The translations under genes and the position numbers were made by a program. 64,000 bases of DNA from Pegoplata infirma. Taxonomy: Eukaryota > Arthropoda > Insecta > Diptera > Anthomyiidae. Below, piece by piece: positions 20,866 to 31,150 of this stretch. The notes beneath the pieces are model-generated. The model saw nothing but the letters and a program-made list of their open reading frames with translations, was not told the origin of the DNA and made no database searches. The stretch lies in contig OY992539.1 of NCBI GenBank assembly GCA_963921195.1, positions 210,866,035-210,930,034 of the forward strand. Reading direction: 5' to 3'. Within the stretch, counting starts at the first letter, position 1. The number at the start of each line of letters is the position of its first letter.

Positions 20866-21519
20866 TTATGCCTTTTGGGCTCTTATTGGAATAGGATTTT
20901 GTTTAAGATGTAAATATATTGAACGCATGCGTGATATATCTTTGCCCGACTTATTAACTTTAGGATTAAAGTCACACAATTTAGCAATGCGTTCCCATTC
21001 GGTGCCCGGTTCCATAGGTCCACCATTTTCTAAAGCCGCTGCTTGTTTTTCAGCACTACGTGCAGCCGACTTGGTTTTAGCAATAGAATCTTCAGTTTGT
21101 CTTAGCCAATCTTCTAATTCTTTTTTAGCCTGAGCCCGTAATTCTTCCTTTTTACGTTCCTCTTCTTGATCTTTTTCCTCAAGACGCTGTTGTTGTTCTT
21201 CACGCCATTTACGTATTTTTTCCGGTTCGACTCTTGATGGTGGTGGTCCAGATATGGGATTGATATCATTATTGTCACCACCAATCATTTCAAATGAGCC
21301 GGTGGAAGACTCTAAGCCACCACTGCTACCGCCAACCAATTCATTCATATCACCACCCAAAAGACCTGCATCATCAGTTGGAGCTGGAGTTTTGTTATTA
21401 GAACCAGTGATTTCTGCCTCCAAGTCACCTAAAATGGATTTTTCTTGTGCTAAAAATTCCGCAGCCGGATCTACTTCATCGCCAGCGTTTGAAGCAACAA
21501 AATCATCACCAAAATCCAT
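20866..21519 (-). CDS. Clc: Clathrin light chain
   Basis: A 217-residue protein starting at MDFGDDF (plus-strand CAT at 21517-21519). The frame extends six codons upstream only through a TTG, so this ATG is the start. Clathrin light chain binds the heavy-chain proximal leg and regulates coat assembly on endocytic and Golgi vesicles. Visible features: the conserved N-terminal segment DPAAEFLAQEKSILGDL at 17-33; a Gly/Ser/Asn-rich linker at about 40-95; a long charged helix that binds heavy chain from about 98 to 162 (KIRKWREEQQQRLEEKD); and the conserved C-terminus (TEWERIAKLCDF at 173-184, then NPKVNKSGKDISRMRSIYLH). The frame is a single uninterrupted block. A TTGTTTAG acceptor-like site (minus strand, ending at 21530) ten bases before the ATG suggests a leader intron. 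Identification is secure. Confidence 0.96.
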   Translation of the reverse strand: MDFGDDFVASNAGDEVDPAAEFLAQEKSILGDLEAEITGSNNKTPAPTDDAGLLGGDMNELVGGSSGGLESSTGSFEMIGGDNNDINPISGPPPSRVEPEKIRKWREEQQQRLEEKDQEEERKKEELRAQAKKELEDWLRQTEDSIAKTKSAARSAEKQAAALENGGPMEPGTEWERIAKLCDFNPKVNKSGKDISRMRSIYLHLKQNPIPIRAQKA

Positions 21520-22005
21520 TATGAAAAAACTAAACAATTACAGTTATGATGACACATCAATTTGTGTTTTATGTTACAAAAGTTGACCACATTAACAATA
21601 TGGAAGAATGTAGAGAAAAAGGGGGCGTATGATTAGTAAAAATATTTTAATTACAAGTTTTATAACTTGCTTACCTTTAATTATATTTGTTTTAAAGGTA
21701 ATATTAAAATAGGCGTAATTTCGTACTAAATATTTTTTTAAATTTTCCTTAATTATTATCTTTCTACTTTTTTTTTTTTAATTCGTATTTTTCTTTTGTC
21801 GTGTACTCTTTTTTTTAATCAATGCAGTGAAATTTTTTTGTTCTTTTTCTTTTGTTTGCTTTTTTTCCATCAAATTGGATAGTGTAAAAACGGCCCAAGC
21901 GAAAATAAAGAAAAAGAAAACAGAGGTAAGGGCAGAGTTGCCAGAGTCTACTGATTTACAAAATACTAGTGAGTTTAAAATTCCCTCATACACAGAAAAA
22001 TATTA
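21520..22005. other. 5' flank of clathrin light chain
   Basis: Probable leader intron and promoter of the minus-strand gene. A minus-strand frame at 21778-21993 is Lys/Phe-rich, low-complexity and not convincing. A GTAAG donor-like motif (plus-strand CTTAC at 21671-21675) could be the leader exon boundary. Confidence 0.3.
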
Positions 22006-22169
22006 GACAATAATCACAATTGGAGCGGCAAGCGGTTTTCCGCAATTGTCCTCATAAAAATAGAAATGAATCTAGTTTGGCGGAAAAACGCAACGGTTTT
22101 TTGTATTTATACAAAACGTGTGTGAAGAGTTGCGGAAAAACTCTTCCCGCTCCAATTGTGATTATTCTC
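22006..22169. mobile_element. 164-bp MITE with AATAATCACAATTGGAGCGG ends
   Basis: The left end is GACAATAATCACAATTGG; the right end is the inverse of GAGAATAATCACAATTGG. Subterminal GCGGTTTTCCGCAA/GTTGCGGAAAAA is also inverted. TTA flanks both ends (22003-22005, 22170-22172). PIF/Harbinger-like by target, non-coding. It lies 0.5 kb upstream of the clathrin light chain start, so it could contribute to the promoter region. Confidence 0.8.
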
Positions 22170-22172
22170 TTA

Positions 22173-22509
22173 GCCTGGTTTTTTGCATTGGATTAAGATT
22201 TGGAGTAACTTTTTTTTATTTAACAAAATGGGTCTAATATTGCCAAACTATTTTTTTAATTTCTTTTCTGAATCTACATGCATAAATAAAATAAACAATA
22301 TGTACTAAAAAAAAAACATAAGTCAGCTAAGGTAAAAATGTAAAGAATTAAAAATAAATTTAGTAAAATCCCGCTTAATTTTTTTCCCTGATTACATTTA
22401 CAAATTGTATGTAGATTCAGAAAAAAATTATAAAAAAATGTCTGGACTTGATTTGACCCATTTTTAAATAAATAAAGCTAATCCTAATCCGCTCTGCAAA
22501 AAACAAGCC
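22173..22509. mobile_element. Foldback element, family G, copy 1
   Basis: The outer arms GGATTAAGATTTGGAGTAAC and GCTAATCCTAATCC are approximately inverted. So are AAAATGGGTC/GACCCATTTT and CTGAATCTACATGC/GTATGTAGATTCAG. A second, better-matched copy is at 51263-51640. There is no frame, and the target duplication was not resolved. Confidence 0.6.
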
Positions 22510-22933
22510 AATTATTGTGTTTGGATTCCTTTTTGACTTGAAAATCGAAAAGTTTCGAACAAAGTTATAAAGAAAAAAAAAAATTGTTTAGCTTGAAGTT
22601 TTATTTAATATTTGTGGATTACTAAAAAAGTGGTGTTATGATAAAAAAAAATTTGGGAAAAAAAATTGTTTTCCTATAATAACACTTTTCCAGTAATGTC
22701 CAAATATTTACTAATATTTTTAAGTAAAAAAAAATAAAAAAAAAAATGTTTCATTTTGTTTGCAACTTTCTGATTTTCAAATAAAAAATCAAAAAAAAAG
22801 TCGTTGCCCTGCAGGTCCAATATTTTTAGTGTTAATTGAACATAAAAAGCAACTTCTCTAACACAACAGAAACAGAATTTTTTCTACCCCGTTTGCCCAC
22901 AAAAAAAAAGTTGGGAGACTTTATTGCAATCAA
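22510..22933. other. AT-rich DNA with a duplicated block
   Basis: The segment 22800-22905 (GCCCTGCAGGTCCAATATTT, AACATAAAAAGCAAC, CTACCCCGTTTGC) recurs diverged to the right of the nested complex at 40720-40790 and 41700-41745. The rest is A/T-rich with no recognisable feature. Confidence 0.35.
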
Positions 22934-23339
22934 AACAAGTAAAAAAGTTAAATTCGGCCTTGCCGAATGTAGTGATACCCTCCACAATTTCAAAAAGATT
23001 ATTGCAAAAAACTTTATTTAAAATTAAATTACTTTTGAAAAAAAAAATTTTGGTAAAAAAAAAAATCTGCGATTTTTTTTCTTTTTTTTGTCAAAAAATA
23101 TATTCGTACTTGTTTAAATACCATTTGGTGTTCAATTATGTTCACATATGTCAACCAGAAGCCGAATTAAAGCATTTTGTATTTTTAGGTTATGTTGAAT
23201 GTACTGAAATTTTTGAGGTATGCTTACATTTTCGTTCATAACCATAGGCGTAGATAGCCCTGTCTGGGGGGGGCTTAGCCCCCCCCAGAATAATTTTAGC
23301 CCCCCCCAGAATTCTAATCATTCACAATTTTTTTTATTA

Positions 23340-23570
23340 CACCCAAAAAAAAAAACGTGGGTATTCAATACTAAAAATTTAACTAATTTTAGTCCAAAAG
23401 GACCTAGTGCAGAAATTGGTAACCAATACTAAAATTTTTAACTAATATTGGTCAAATCCAGTAAAAATTACTAATGTTAGTACTTTGAAGATGCTAAAAT
23501 TAGTAACGAATTAGTAGATTTTGGTACAATATCACTTACTAAACCTTTTACTGTAGAATTATTTTGAGTG
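23340..23570. mobile_element. Probable 231-bp TA-target MITE
   Basis: CACCCAAAAAAAAAAACG at the left and the inverse of CACTCAAAATAATTC at the right lie between TA dinucleotides (23338-23339, 23571-23572). The interior has repeated TTAACTAAT and TTGGT phrases. The termini are A-rich, so chance pairing is possible. Confidence 0.45.
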
Positions 23571-23952
23571 TATATAAGATCTAATAGTTTTTCCCATTGA
23601 AAAATAGTCTGAAATATTGACAAAAGTTTTCATATGAATCTGATGTTTTTGTCAGTAATAAAAACTTTACCGAATCTTAGGGTTTTACCTTCAGGAAAAC
23701 ATTTTAACTTCTTTGATTTAAAAAAGTTTCTAAATTCTAAGGGGTTTTTTTATACACTGAAAAAAAAAACATTCGTGATATAAATGAAACGGATTCATTA
23801 TTTTGATTTCATTTAACCAATGCAGGAATTCACAAGCTTATTAAAATATCATGCTTATTGGTAACAAATTTCATAAAAATTTGTTCATTAGATTTCATAC
23901 TTTCATTCAAAAATTTCATTAAATTTTGTTTATTAAACTTGTTGTTTTGTGA

Positions 23953-24025
23953 CACTAGTCGTGTCGCGTCTGTTTAGTCTCTAATTAAACACTTGTCGTG
24001 TCGCGTCTGTTTAGTCTCTAAATAA
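23953..24025. repeat. 37-bp tandem duplication
   Basis: Two adjacent copies of a unit containing TCGTGTCGCGTCTGTTTAGT, differing at a few bases (CACTAG against CACTTG). It is the most GC-rich patch of this element and could be a subterminal binding repeat. Confidence 0.85.
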
Positions 24026-24126
24026 CGCGGGAAATATTGACAAATAAAAAACAGCTGGTTAAAGTTTTTTTTTGTGATTTTTTTTTTTTTTTTATTGGAA
24101 ATTAACAATGAAATGTTATTTATTAA

Positions 24127-24577
24127 AGGTCTTATGATACTTGCTAGTTCTTGTATTTTTTATATTTTGGAGAACAGTGCAAATATATTTTCACAGGAAA
24201 ACTGACCAAGTGTAAAGAGTATGACAATATCACGAAAAAACTTCAAACGTCAAAAAATATACGTGTGTTATCGATAATTTTTCAGTGACTGTCAAAAAAA
24301 ATACAAAAATTTTCAACTTGAAATTGAGATTTCCAGAATAAAATGTTAACAGTGTTGCCAATTTTATTAGTTTTTGCTCGAATGAAGCGGTTTTACATTT
24401 GTTTTGAGCGTTTTTTAGATATTTTGGGCGAGTTATTTTGAAAATAAAAGTTGGCAATATTGTTTTTTTTTGTTTGTTTTTATTTTATTGTATTTCTTGT
24501 TCTTTCTCGCATTTGTTGTTTCATTCGATCAATCCTAAAAAAATCCAATACAGAAACTAGCAAGTATCATACCACCT
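24127..24577. mobile_element. 451-bp MITE with GATACTTGCTAG ends
   Basis: The left end AGGTCTTATGATACTTGCTA and the right end, the inverse of AGGTGGTATGATACTTGCTA, are flanked by TAA (24124-24126, 24578-24580). The AGGT start and 3-bp target resemble the 152-bp element at 44854. It is non-coding; the 75-codon minus frame inside is low-complexity. Confidence 0.75.
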
Positions 24578-24631
24578 TAATTAAATATTGACTAAAACTA
24601 GCGCTGTTTCATATCATTTCGTGGTTTTATT

Positions 24632-24897
24632 CAATGGGTATGCAAGTCGTAAAAGTTATGAAGTTGTTCACTTGGCTTTTTTGTGGGCTCAAAAATTGGA
24701 CCAACATTTTCCATTTGTATACAAAATTTTACTAATACTATCTCATATTTTAATTGGAATAATGTCAGAATCTAACAAGAATCACTAATACTGTCGCAGT
24801 TTAGAGCTTTTTGAGACAAAAAATTTTGGTCCGAGATTTGAGTTTTCTCCAAAAATTGAAAAAGTCTCCATTGCCATCTCTTCCTTTATACTCTTTG
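24632..24897. mobile_element. 266-bp hAT-type MITE, copy 1
   Basis: The ends CAATGGGTATGCAAG and the inverse of CAAAGAGTATAAAGG share CAAnGnGTATnnA. GTTTTATT flanks both sides (24624-24631, 24898-24905). It is identical by eye to copy 2 at 39351, which has a different 8-bp target, so these are independent insertions. Non-coding. Confidence 0.9.
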
Positions 24898-25095
24898 GTT
24901 TTATTTATATATAAAAATTTAATGCTGTGGTAAAATTTTATGTGTGAAATCCGAGTGAATTCTATAAATAATGTCTAACTTGTTTCTGTGATTTTTTCAG
25001 ACGTTTTATATTTAATTTGTTTTAATTTTATATTTACTAAAATCCGCGCTTTTTTATATTATTTCGTGTGTGCAATTTAAGATTGGAGTAAAATT

Positions 25096-28000
25096 TGTTG
25101 TGGGTGTGATCATGAAAGGGGTGGTTGTTGTAATTTTAAATTATGTTTAATTTAACGCTCATTTTTAAATTTCAAATTAATCATGTGTACGAATGCATTT
25201 TTTTTATACCGATAGCAATTGAAAACCAATACTTTTATTCTGCAATACCAAAATAATTTTTGAAACCAATACCGATACCAATACTTTTATAGTTCCGATA
25301 TCCATCCTTGTTTCAAGTAAAATCACCATTCTCTTTTAATTGTCCGAAATAATATAAAAATTATTTTTGCTTTTAGTTGTCCTTAAATGGAGGTTTATTT
25401 TTTTTCGAAATTGTTTCTGGTAATAATTGATTCCAATATTTTGAAAAAACGCACCCATTGTGACAAAGTATTGTGGTATTTTATATATGTGGTTTTACCA
25501 TTTAAATTTTTACCGAATTTGTAGAAAACACACTTATTGTTTTTTTTTTGTATCTGCCATAATAGCAAAGTGGTATACTGTTATATATTCTAGTTGAAGT
25601 ATAGTGGCATAAAAAAAAAAAAATATGGGAATCGTATGGTTGTTGTTGTTGTTTTTTGGTGGCAGAATTATATTGGCAATATGGTGGTGGTTTTTTTTTA
25701 ACAGGATGATTGGTGATCGGAGATAAATGTTTCTATGACCCAGGGTCCAGGGAAGCCTAAAAATGGAAGCAATTGGGTTGTTTTGAAATCTCATGAAATT
25801 TATCCGTACCAGGGTGAAGTTTCATGTCTCCTTTGTGGAATTTCATTTTTTTTATTTTGCATCATGGGCATGTGTTTTTTTTTGTTGTCGCTGCTGTTAT
25901 TGTGGCATACAAACTTACGGCAGGAAAAATTTATATTTATTTTCTTTTTCCTGTATTTAATTTCGTGGTTTTTAATAAATTGCGTTAATAATTTGCTTTA
26001 ATAATTTAATTTGCCTTTTGTATTTGTAGAATTGATAAAAGAAATATGTCTGTCCTCGTCCGTAGAAAATAAATGTCTAATGTGATTGTCAAGATCTGTC
26101 AAAATGTGAATTTTTTTTACAGGGTTGTTATTAGTTTTTTTTGGGGTTGCCGGAAAACCGCAAAGGGTAAGATTTGTATTAGTCAAGGGAAGGGGGGGAG
26201 ACATTTAACATAAATTGAGATGTTCGAAATTAAAATTTTCTCTTTAAAAAATGGCGGTTATATTTAAACTCGATATGTTGAAGGCAAAGTAGGGGAACGA
26301 AGTATTATCGCGCGATGCAGGTTAATATATAGGGATGCAGTTATTTTTTTTTTTGCATGCAATTTTGTTAGTGCCTAATTCTGTTAGGATAGCGTTTGTT
26401 AAAAACATAGTTTGTCTTTTGGGTTTTATAAAATTTTTGTTCAAAAGTAAAGTGACCAACGAGCGGAAAGGATCTTAAGCGGTGTTTCCATAAAATTTGA
26501 TTGTTTTTTTTTAAAGTAAAAAATTTTTAATTAAATTTCTTGTAAAGTATAAGAAAATTTTAAATATAAAGTTTTAAATAAAAAGTGAACGTGATTTAAA
26601 GAAATACTCCAAAGGACACCGAGGATATAGAGGAGGAAATATAGGGATTTTTTTTTTTTGGCCAGAATCCAGGAGGATCCAGGATTAATTTTGAATATTT
26701 AAGCATAGCCTTTTATGTGTAAACCGTAAGTTTTTTTTTATTAGACAAAATGGAGAAAGACAAAACTCTAAAGTCCATACGGGTCATAATTTTTTTTATA
26801 TAGTGTGGTCGAAAACAAGAAGAAGACAAATTAATGGTGAGGGAGTCTATGTCCTGGAAAACTGTTTGGCCACAGGATCACTCTTATATAAAAGGTAACG
26901 GAAATTTTTAAATAATTATTGGGTGTTCTCTTGTGATCCGGCAAGTCGGCCGAAGAAATTATCCAAGTGGTAACACCAATTTCAAATTGTGGATTTTGAG
27001 AGGAAGGGAGATACTTCTAGTGTACCAAAAATATAGTTGGTCATTTTGCTTTATAAATTTTCAATTTTTTTTTTTTTTTGTTTTATGTATGTGTCAATAG
27101 TCTATAGGACAGTTTTTTATGTATAACAGTTATACCAGTCCCATAACTGATCCAAAAATTTATCCGAGTGACAAACACAAATTAATATAACAGTTTAATT
27201 GAAAGTGGCATATTATAACTATTTATAGCAAAAATCAAGTTATCTAAATGAACGAATTCTTCAAATATTACACAATTTTTTTTATGTTAGTGGCAGTATT
27301 AGGGTTTTTTATCTATAATTTTTAATCAGTTTTGTAAGGAGGATCTAATTGAAAGAATTTTAAATTTTGAATTGCAAAAAAAAGGCAAATATTCAGTTGC
27401 CTCCAAATAAGGTATCCTTCAGAGAGCTCTTTTAGGGAAATTAAATCGTTTTAAAAAAAATGCTTATTTGTAAAGCAATTATGGAAATTTAGTTCGGTCC
27501 TTTTTGTTAGTTTTTTTTATGTTAAATGTAAAATTTAGTGTTTAGTTTTTTTTATATATATTTTAATTTTTTTTTTTTTTTGCAATTGTGATGCAATTTT
27601 AATAATTTAATTTTTTTTACTTGAACGGTTGTAATCAGTTTTACTTTTATACCAGTAAAAGTAATACTTGATACTGCTGATTCAATCCTTTTCGGGATTT
27701 GAAACTTAAACAGTTATAGTTAAACTGTATAAAAACTATTTAAATATGAAAATATAAATTTGATATTTTTTTTAATATTACAAAATTTTAATTTGTTTGG
27801 TTGAAAAACCGGTCGTTAAAGATAATATAGTATCGTAAAATTTAATTTTATGAAATAAGTACAAGGTACTCAAAAAAATGATTTTTTAATAATTTTATAA
27901 ATCGATGATTATTTTTATGTTTAAATTAAAAAGAGAAAAAAGAGTCGTTATGAATTTTAAGTAAAAACTTAAAATAAACTAGAAAAATCTAAAATTTTAA

Positions 28001-28649
28001 GAAAATTTAATAGCAAATTTTGGAATTTTGGAAACCACAATTTAAAGATATTTTTTTGATTTAATTATGTTTTTGTATTAAATACAAATTTCTTTTAAAT
28101 TATTTTTTTTATGCCACTAATGATTTTTTTTTGTTTTTAACTAAAATACGAATTTTAAAGAAAAATGTCACAATTTAAATGAAAAACCACTTTAGTAATA
28201 AGTTTTATTTTATGTCTATATTTAATTTTTGTTTAATAAATAATGTTTTGAATTGAATTTGAAATATGTGTTGCTAAATTTGTTGAGGGAATTTCAGGTG
28301 CAATGGTGAAAAATGGGTAAAAGTTAAATGGTAAGTTGTTGGTGAATACGAAAAAGGGGTCATTAAATGAAGAATAATTATTATGACATCGGTTTTGGGT
28401 GGGCTACGTATGTGGGAGTAACATCTGTCCCATAGTAAATGCGCGTTTTCTTATGGTGGTCGTTTTGTGTGTTTTGATTTGAGTTTTGAAATTTTAGTAT
28501 GTTTAGTTTTCAGTTATTTTTGTACATTGACATTTATGTTGATGTTTTATTGTTTAACCCTCGGTTTATGATGCGGGTTGGAAATCCACACCAGTGCAGA
28601 GCTAGCTAGGTAGCAACATAGACCTGATAATGTAAGGGGATACGGAACA
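25096..28649 (+). repeat. 5' LTR (3,554 bp)
   Basis: It begins TGTTGTGGGTGTGATCATG and ends GGGGATACGGAACA. It contains a short hydrophobic frame (25735-26001) that is preserved identically in the 3' LTR. Removing the insertion, the 12-bp duplication and one base from the 3' LTR gives exactly this length. Confidence 0.95.
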
Positions 28650-28654
28650 ATAAA

Positions 28655-28669
28655 TGGCGCCCAAACGGA
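28655..28669 (+). promoter_or_regulatory. Primer-binding site, tRNA-Lys-like
   Basis: TGGCGCCCAAACGGA begins five bases after the LTR. TGGCGCCC is the complement of the 3' end of lysine tRNAs as used by several insect Gypsy elements and lentiviruses. Only the first 8-9 bases match tRNA-Lys well. Confidence 0.6.
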
Positions 28670-29620
28670 AATGCAAGAAGATCCAAATTGTAATAACCAA
28701 ATATGTTTAGCAGGACGTTTTTATAATATCCAGTATGGGGAGTCTTAGATCAAATATTAAATTCTAATTGCGAACTGTACAATGTTAAACAAATGCAATC
28801 TTACTAAAAGTCTTAATCAAAATATGTATTAATTGCTTTAGTAAGATTGAGTTCAGAATAATTCCGAAACATTTTTTTTATTTTTTTTGTTAGTAGAGGT
28901 TATGCGATAGTGGACTAATAGATAAATGTATTATTAGTTTGCACTATTTGAAATACCTAAAGATTTTAGATCTGGATCCTATGGATTAGAATTCGCATAG
29001 TTTGTCCAGAAAAGTACTAGTGTAAGACACCATAAGGGCGTAGAGAAAAGGAAAATACGTTTTTTTTAAATATTCACCAACAACTAAGCCGAAAATTTAC
29101 CCAGATAATTGGGACAAAAGATAACCATTGTGCCTGAAACCCTATTATATGTTTATTGTTTGTTTAGAAATATACATATATTTGTTTGTGTTATTTGTGC
29201 ACGTTTTGTTTAATTATATTGCCAACAAATTTTATTATTTTTTTTTATAACAAATTTTTATCGAATATACCAAAAATTTAATCCTTTTTGTTTTCGAAAA
29301 TTTGTACATTAAGTACCCCCCTAATTTTTTTTTAATATAAAGAAAATTTAATTTCAATATTAACGTTTTTTTTAACTGATTAATTTTTCTTCGGTAAATT
29401 TTGTTTAAATAACGACCAGTTTTAATAATTTATATTGAGTTATAATATTTTTTATTGCTCGAAATTTTTTTTTTGTTTAGATATTGAGTTTAGTTAGTTT
29501 TTTTTTTGTTGGGAAAAATTTGTGATTTTTATATCCGGTTCCTTACACAGAAAAATTTTTTATTACATTGATTTAGTTTTTTTTGTATCTAATTTTTATT
29601 TGTTTTTAAATCGGTATAAA

Positions 29621-31150
29621 ATGGGTCTTGGTAGAACGCCGAACGGTCAGGAAAAATCTGCAGGAGACGAGAGTATTATTGATATGTCGGATTCGATTAT
29701 TACATCGAATAATCCGCCAGATCAGGCTTCAGGAACTATTAGTTCTGCCACCGGTTTGCCAACAGGAACGATTCCAAGATCACGTGGACAACAACCGCCA
29801 CCAGTGCCTCAAAATTATGATTTACCTCCACCTCCAATTCAGCAGCGAAAGCAAGGTTTAGGGAAAACTTCAGAAGCTTATGCGGTTATTAAAGGTTTCA
29901 TTACTGAGTCGAATAAAGAATATAGGGCTGACCTAGAACAGAAAATAGAAAGTCAAATTCAGGAAAGTCTTAATGATGGGTTTGCTAGAATGCTTAGGGA
30001 AATGGGAAAATTAAACACCTCTGAAAAATCTGTAGACGAAATTGAATCTTCTAGTGAAGAGGGAGCAAAAGGTCCTCGTAGTAGTACAGAAGCTCCAAGA
30101 AGGAAAAAAAGTAATTTTAATAAAAGTCAAAAAAATCCGCCACGTAGATTAAATTTTGAAAATAATCATTCAAATCTAAGTTTGAACGTTTCTACAAATG
30201 CTTCACCGAGAAATAGAAGTCATCCAGAGGAACAGACTCCACGAAACGCAAATATGTCGTATGAACGTCGATATCAAAATCGCGGTCCAATTAGGGTTGA
30301 CAAATGGGACATTAGTTTCGATGGTAATCCGGAACACGTTTACATTGAAGATTTTATATTTAGAATCCAGTACCTTCAAAACCAACATTCATGTTCATGG
30401 GAAGATTTACAGGGTGAATTTCATAAACTCCTAAAGGGGGATGCAAAGGACTGGTATTGGATGATGATTCAACATAAAAACATTCGAACCTGGGATGATT
30501 TAAAAATGGCCTTGCGACTACAATATGGTTCAAATCGAAGTGAATATGAAAGAATGAGAGATTTAGAAGAGCGTCGTCAAAAGCCTGGGGAATCAATTGA
30601 TGCTTATTTTCAGGTTATGAAAAAATTACAATCTCGTTTGAGAACACCACTGCCTGAGTACGAAGTGATCAAAATCATCAAGAAAAATTTGCGCAAAGAT
30701 ATTTCTCAAATTTTGTTTTCGATGCAACTTTTTACTGTAGAACAGCTCAGAGATGAATGTAAGGAGGTAGAAAAAATTTTTCTTAGACGAGATCATGCAC
30801 TACCAGCAGCACCACAGCGTTTTAACAACCCCAGAAGACACGTAGAGGAAGTTGTTGAAAATAATCCTGAAGAAGAAGATTGCGATATGGTTGAAGAAAT
30901 TAAGTATCAGAAAAAGAATATAATTTCCAACAAACCTACAGAAAATTCCAATAATTTAGTCTGTTGGAACTGCAGATCACCTGGACATGTTTTCATGAAT
31001 TGTATTGCAGTTCAAAGAAATCTATTTTGCTATAAATGTGGAAAGCCGGGCGAAATGACACCAACTTGTCCCAAATGTTCGGGAAACAACTCAAGGGGTG
31101 TGATGAAACCGGCGGAGTCACGCTCCACACAGGATCCAGCCGAGCCATAA
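29621..31150 (+). CDS. gag: Gag polyprotein of the Gypsy element
   Basis: 509 residues from the ATG at 29621 (MGLGRTPNG); the frame is open further upstream but without an ATG. Gag forms the virus-like particle and packages the RNA. The N-terminal third is disordered and Pro/Ser-rich. The middle (about 225-390) carries the retrotransposon Gag fold: FDGNPEHVYIEDFIFRIQYL, then LKGDAKDWYW and RRQKPGESIDAYFQVMKKLQ. Near the C-terminus are two CCHC-type zinc knuckles. The first, CWNCRSPGHVFMNC, is canonical. The second, CYKCGKPGEMTPTCPKC, lacks the usual histidine spacing and may be atypical. It overlaps pol by 115 bases in the -1 frame. No stop or frameshift interrupts it. Confidence 0.92.
   Translation: MGLGRTPNGQEKSAGDESIIDMSDSIITSNNPPDQASGTISSATGLPTGTIPRSRGQQPPPVPQNYDLPPPPIQQRKQGLGKTSEAYAVIKGFITESNKEYRADLEQKIESQIQESLNDGFARMLREMGKLNTSEKSVDEIESSSEEGAKGPRSSTEAPRRKKSNFNKSQKNPPRRLNFENNHSNLSLNVSTNASPRNRSHPEEQTPRNANMSYERRYQNRGPIRVDKWDISFDGNPEHVYIEDFIFRIQYLQNQHSCSWEDLQGEFHKLLKGDAKDWYWMMIQHKNIRTWDDLKMALRLQYGSNRSEYERMRDLEERRQKPGESIDAYFQVMKKLQSRLRTPLPEYEVIKIIKKNLRKDISQILFSMQLFTVEQLRDECKEVEKIFLRRDHALPAAPQRFNNPRRHVEEVVENNPEEEDCDMVEEIKYQKKNIISNKPTENSNNLVCWNCRSPGHVFMNCIAVQRNLFCYKCGKPGEMTPTCPKCSGNNSRGVMKPAESRSTQDPAEP

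Noticed and set aside
20927..21586. Plus-strand frames of 68 and 110 codons
   Set aside because: They are shadows antisense to clathrin light chain.
24588..24788. 66-codon plus-strand frame
   Set aside because: It runs from element interior into the 266-bp hAT MITE and has no domain.
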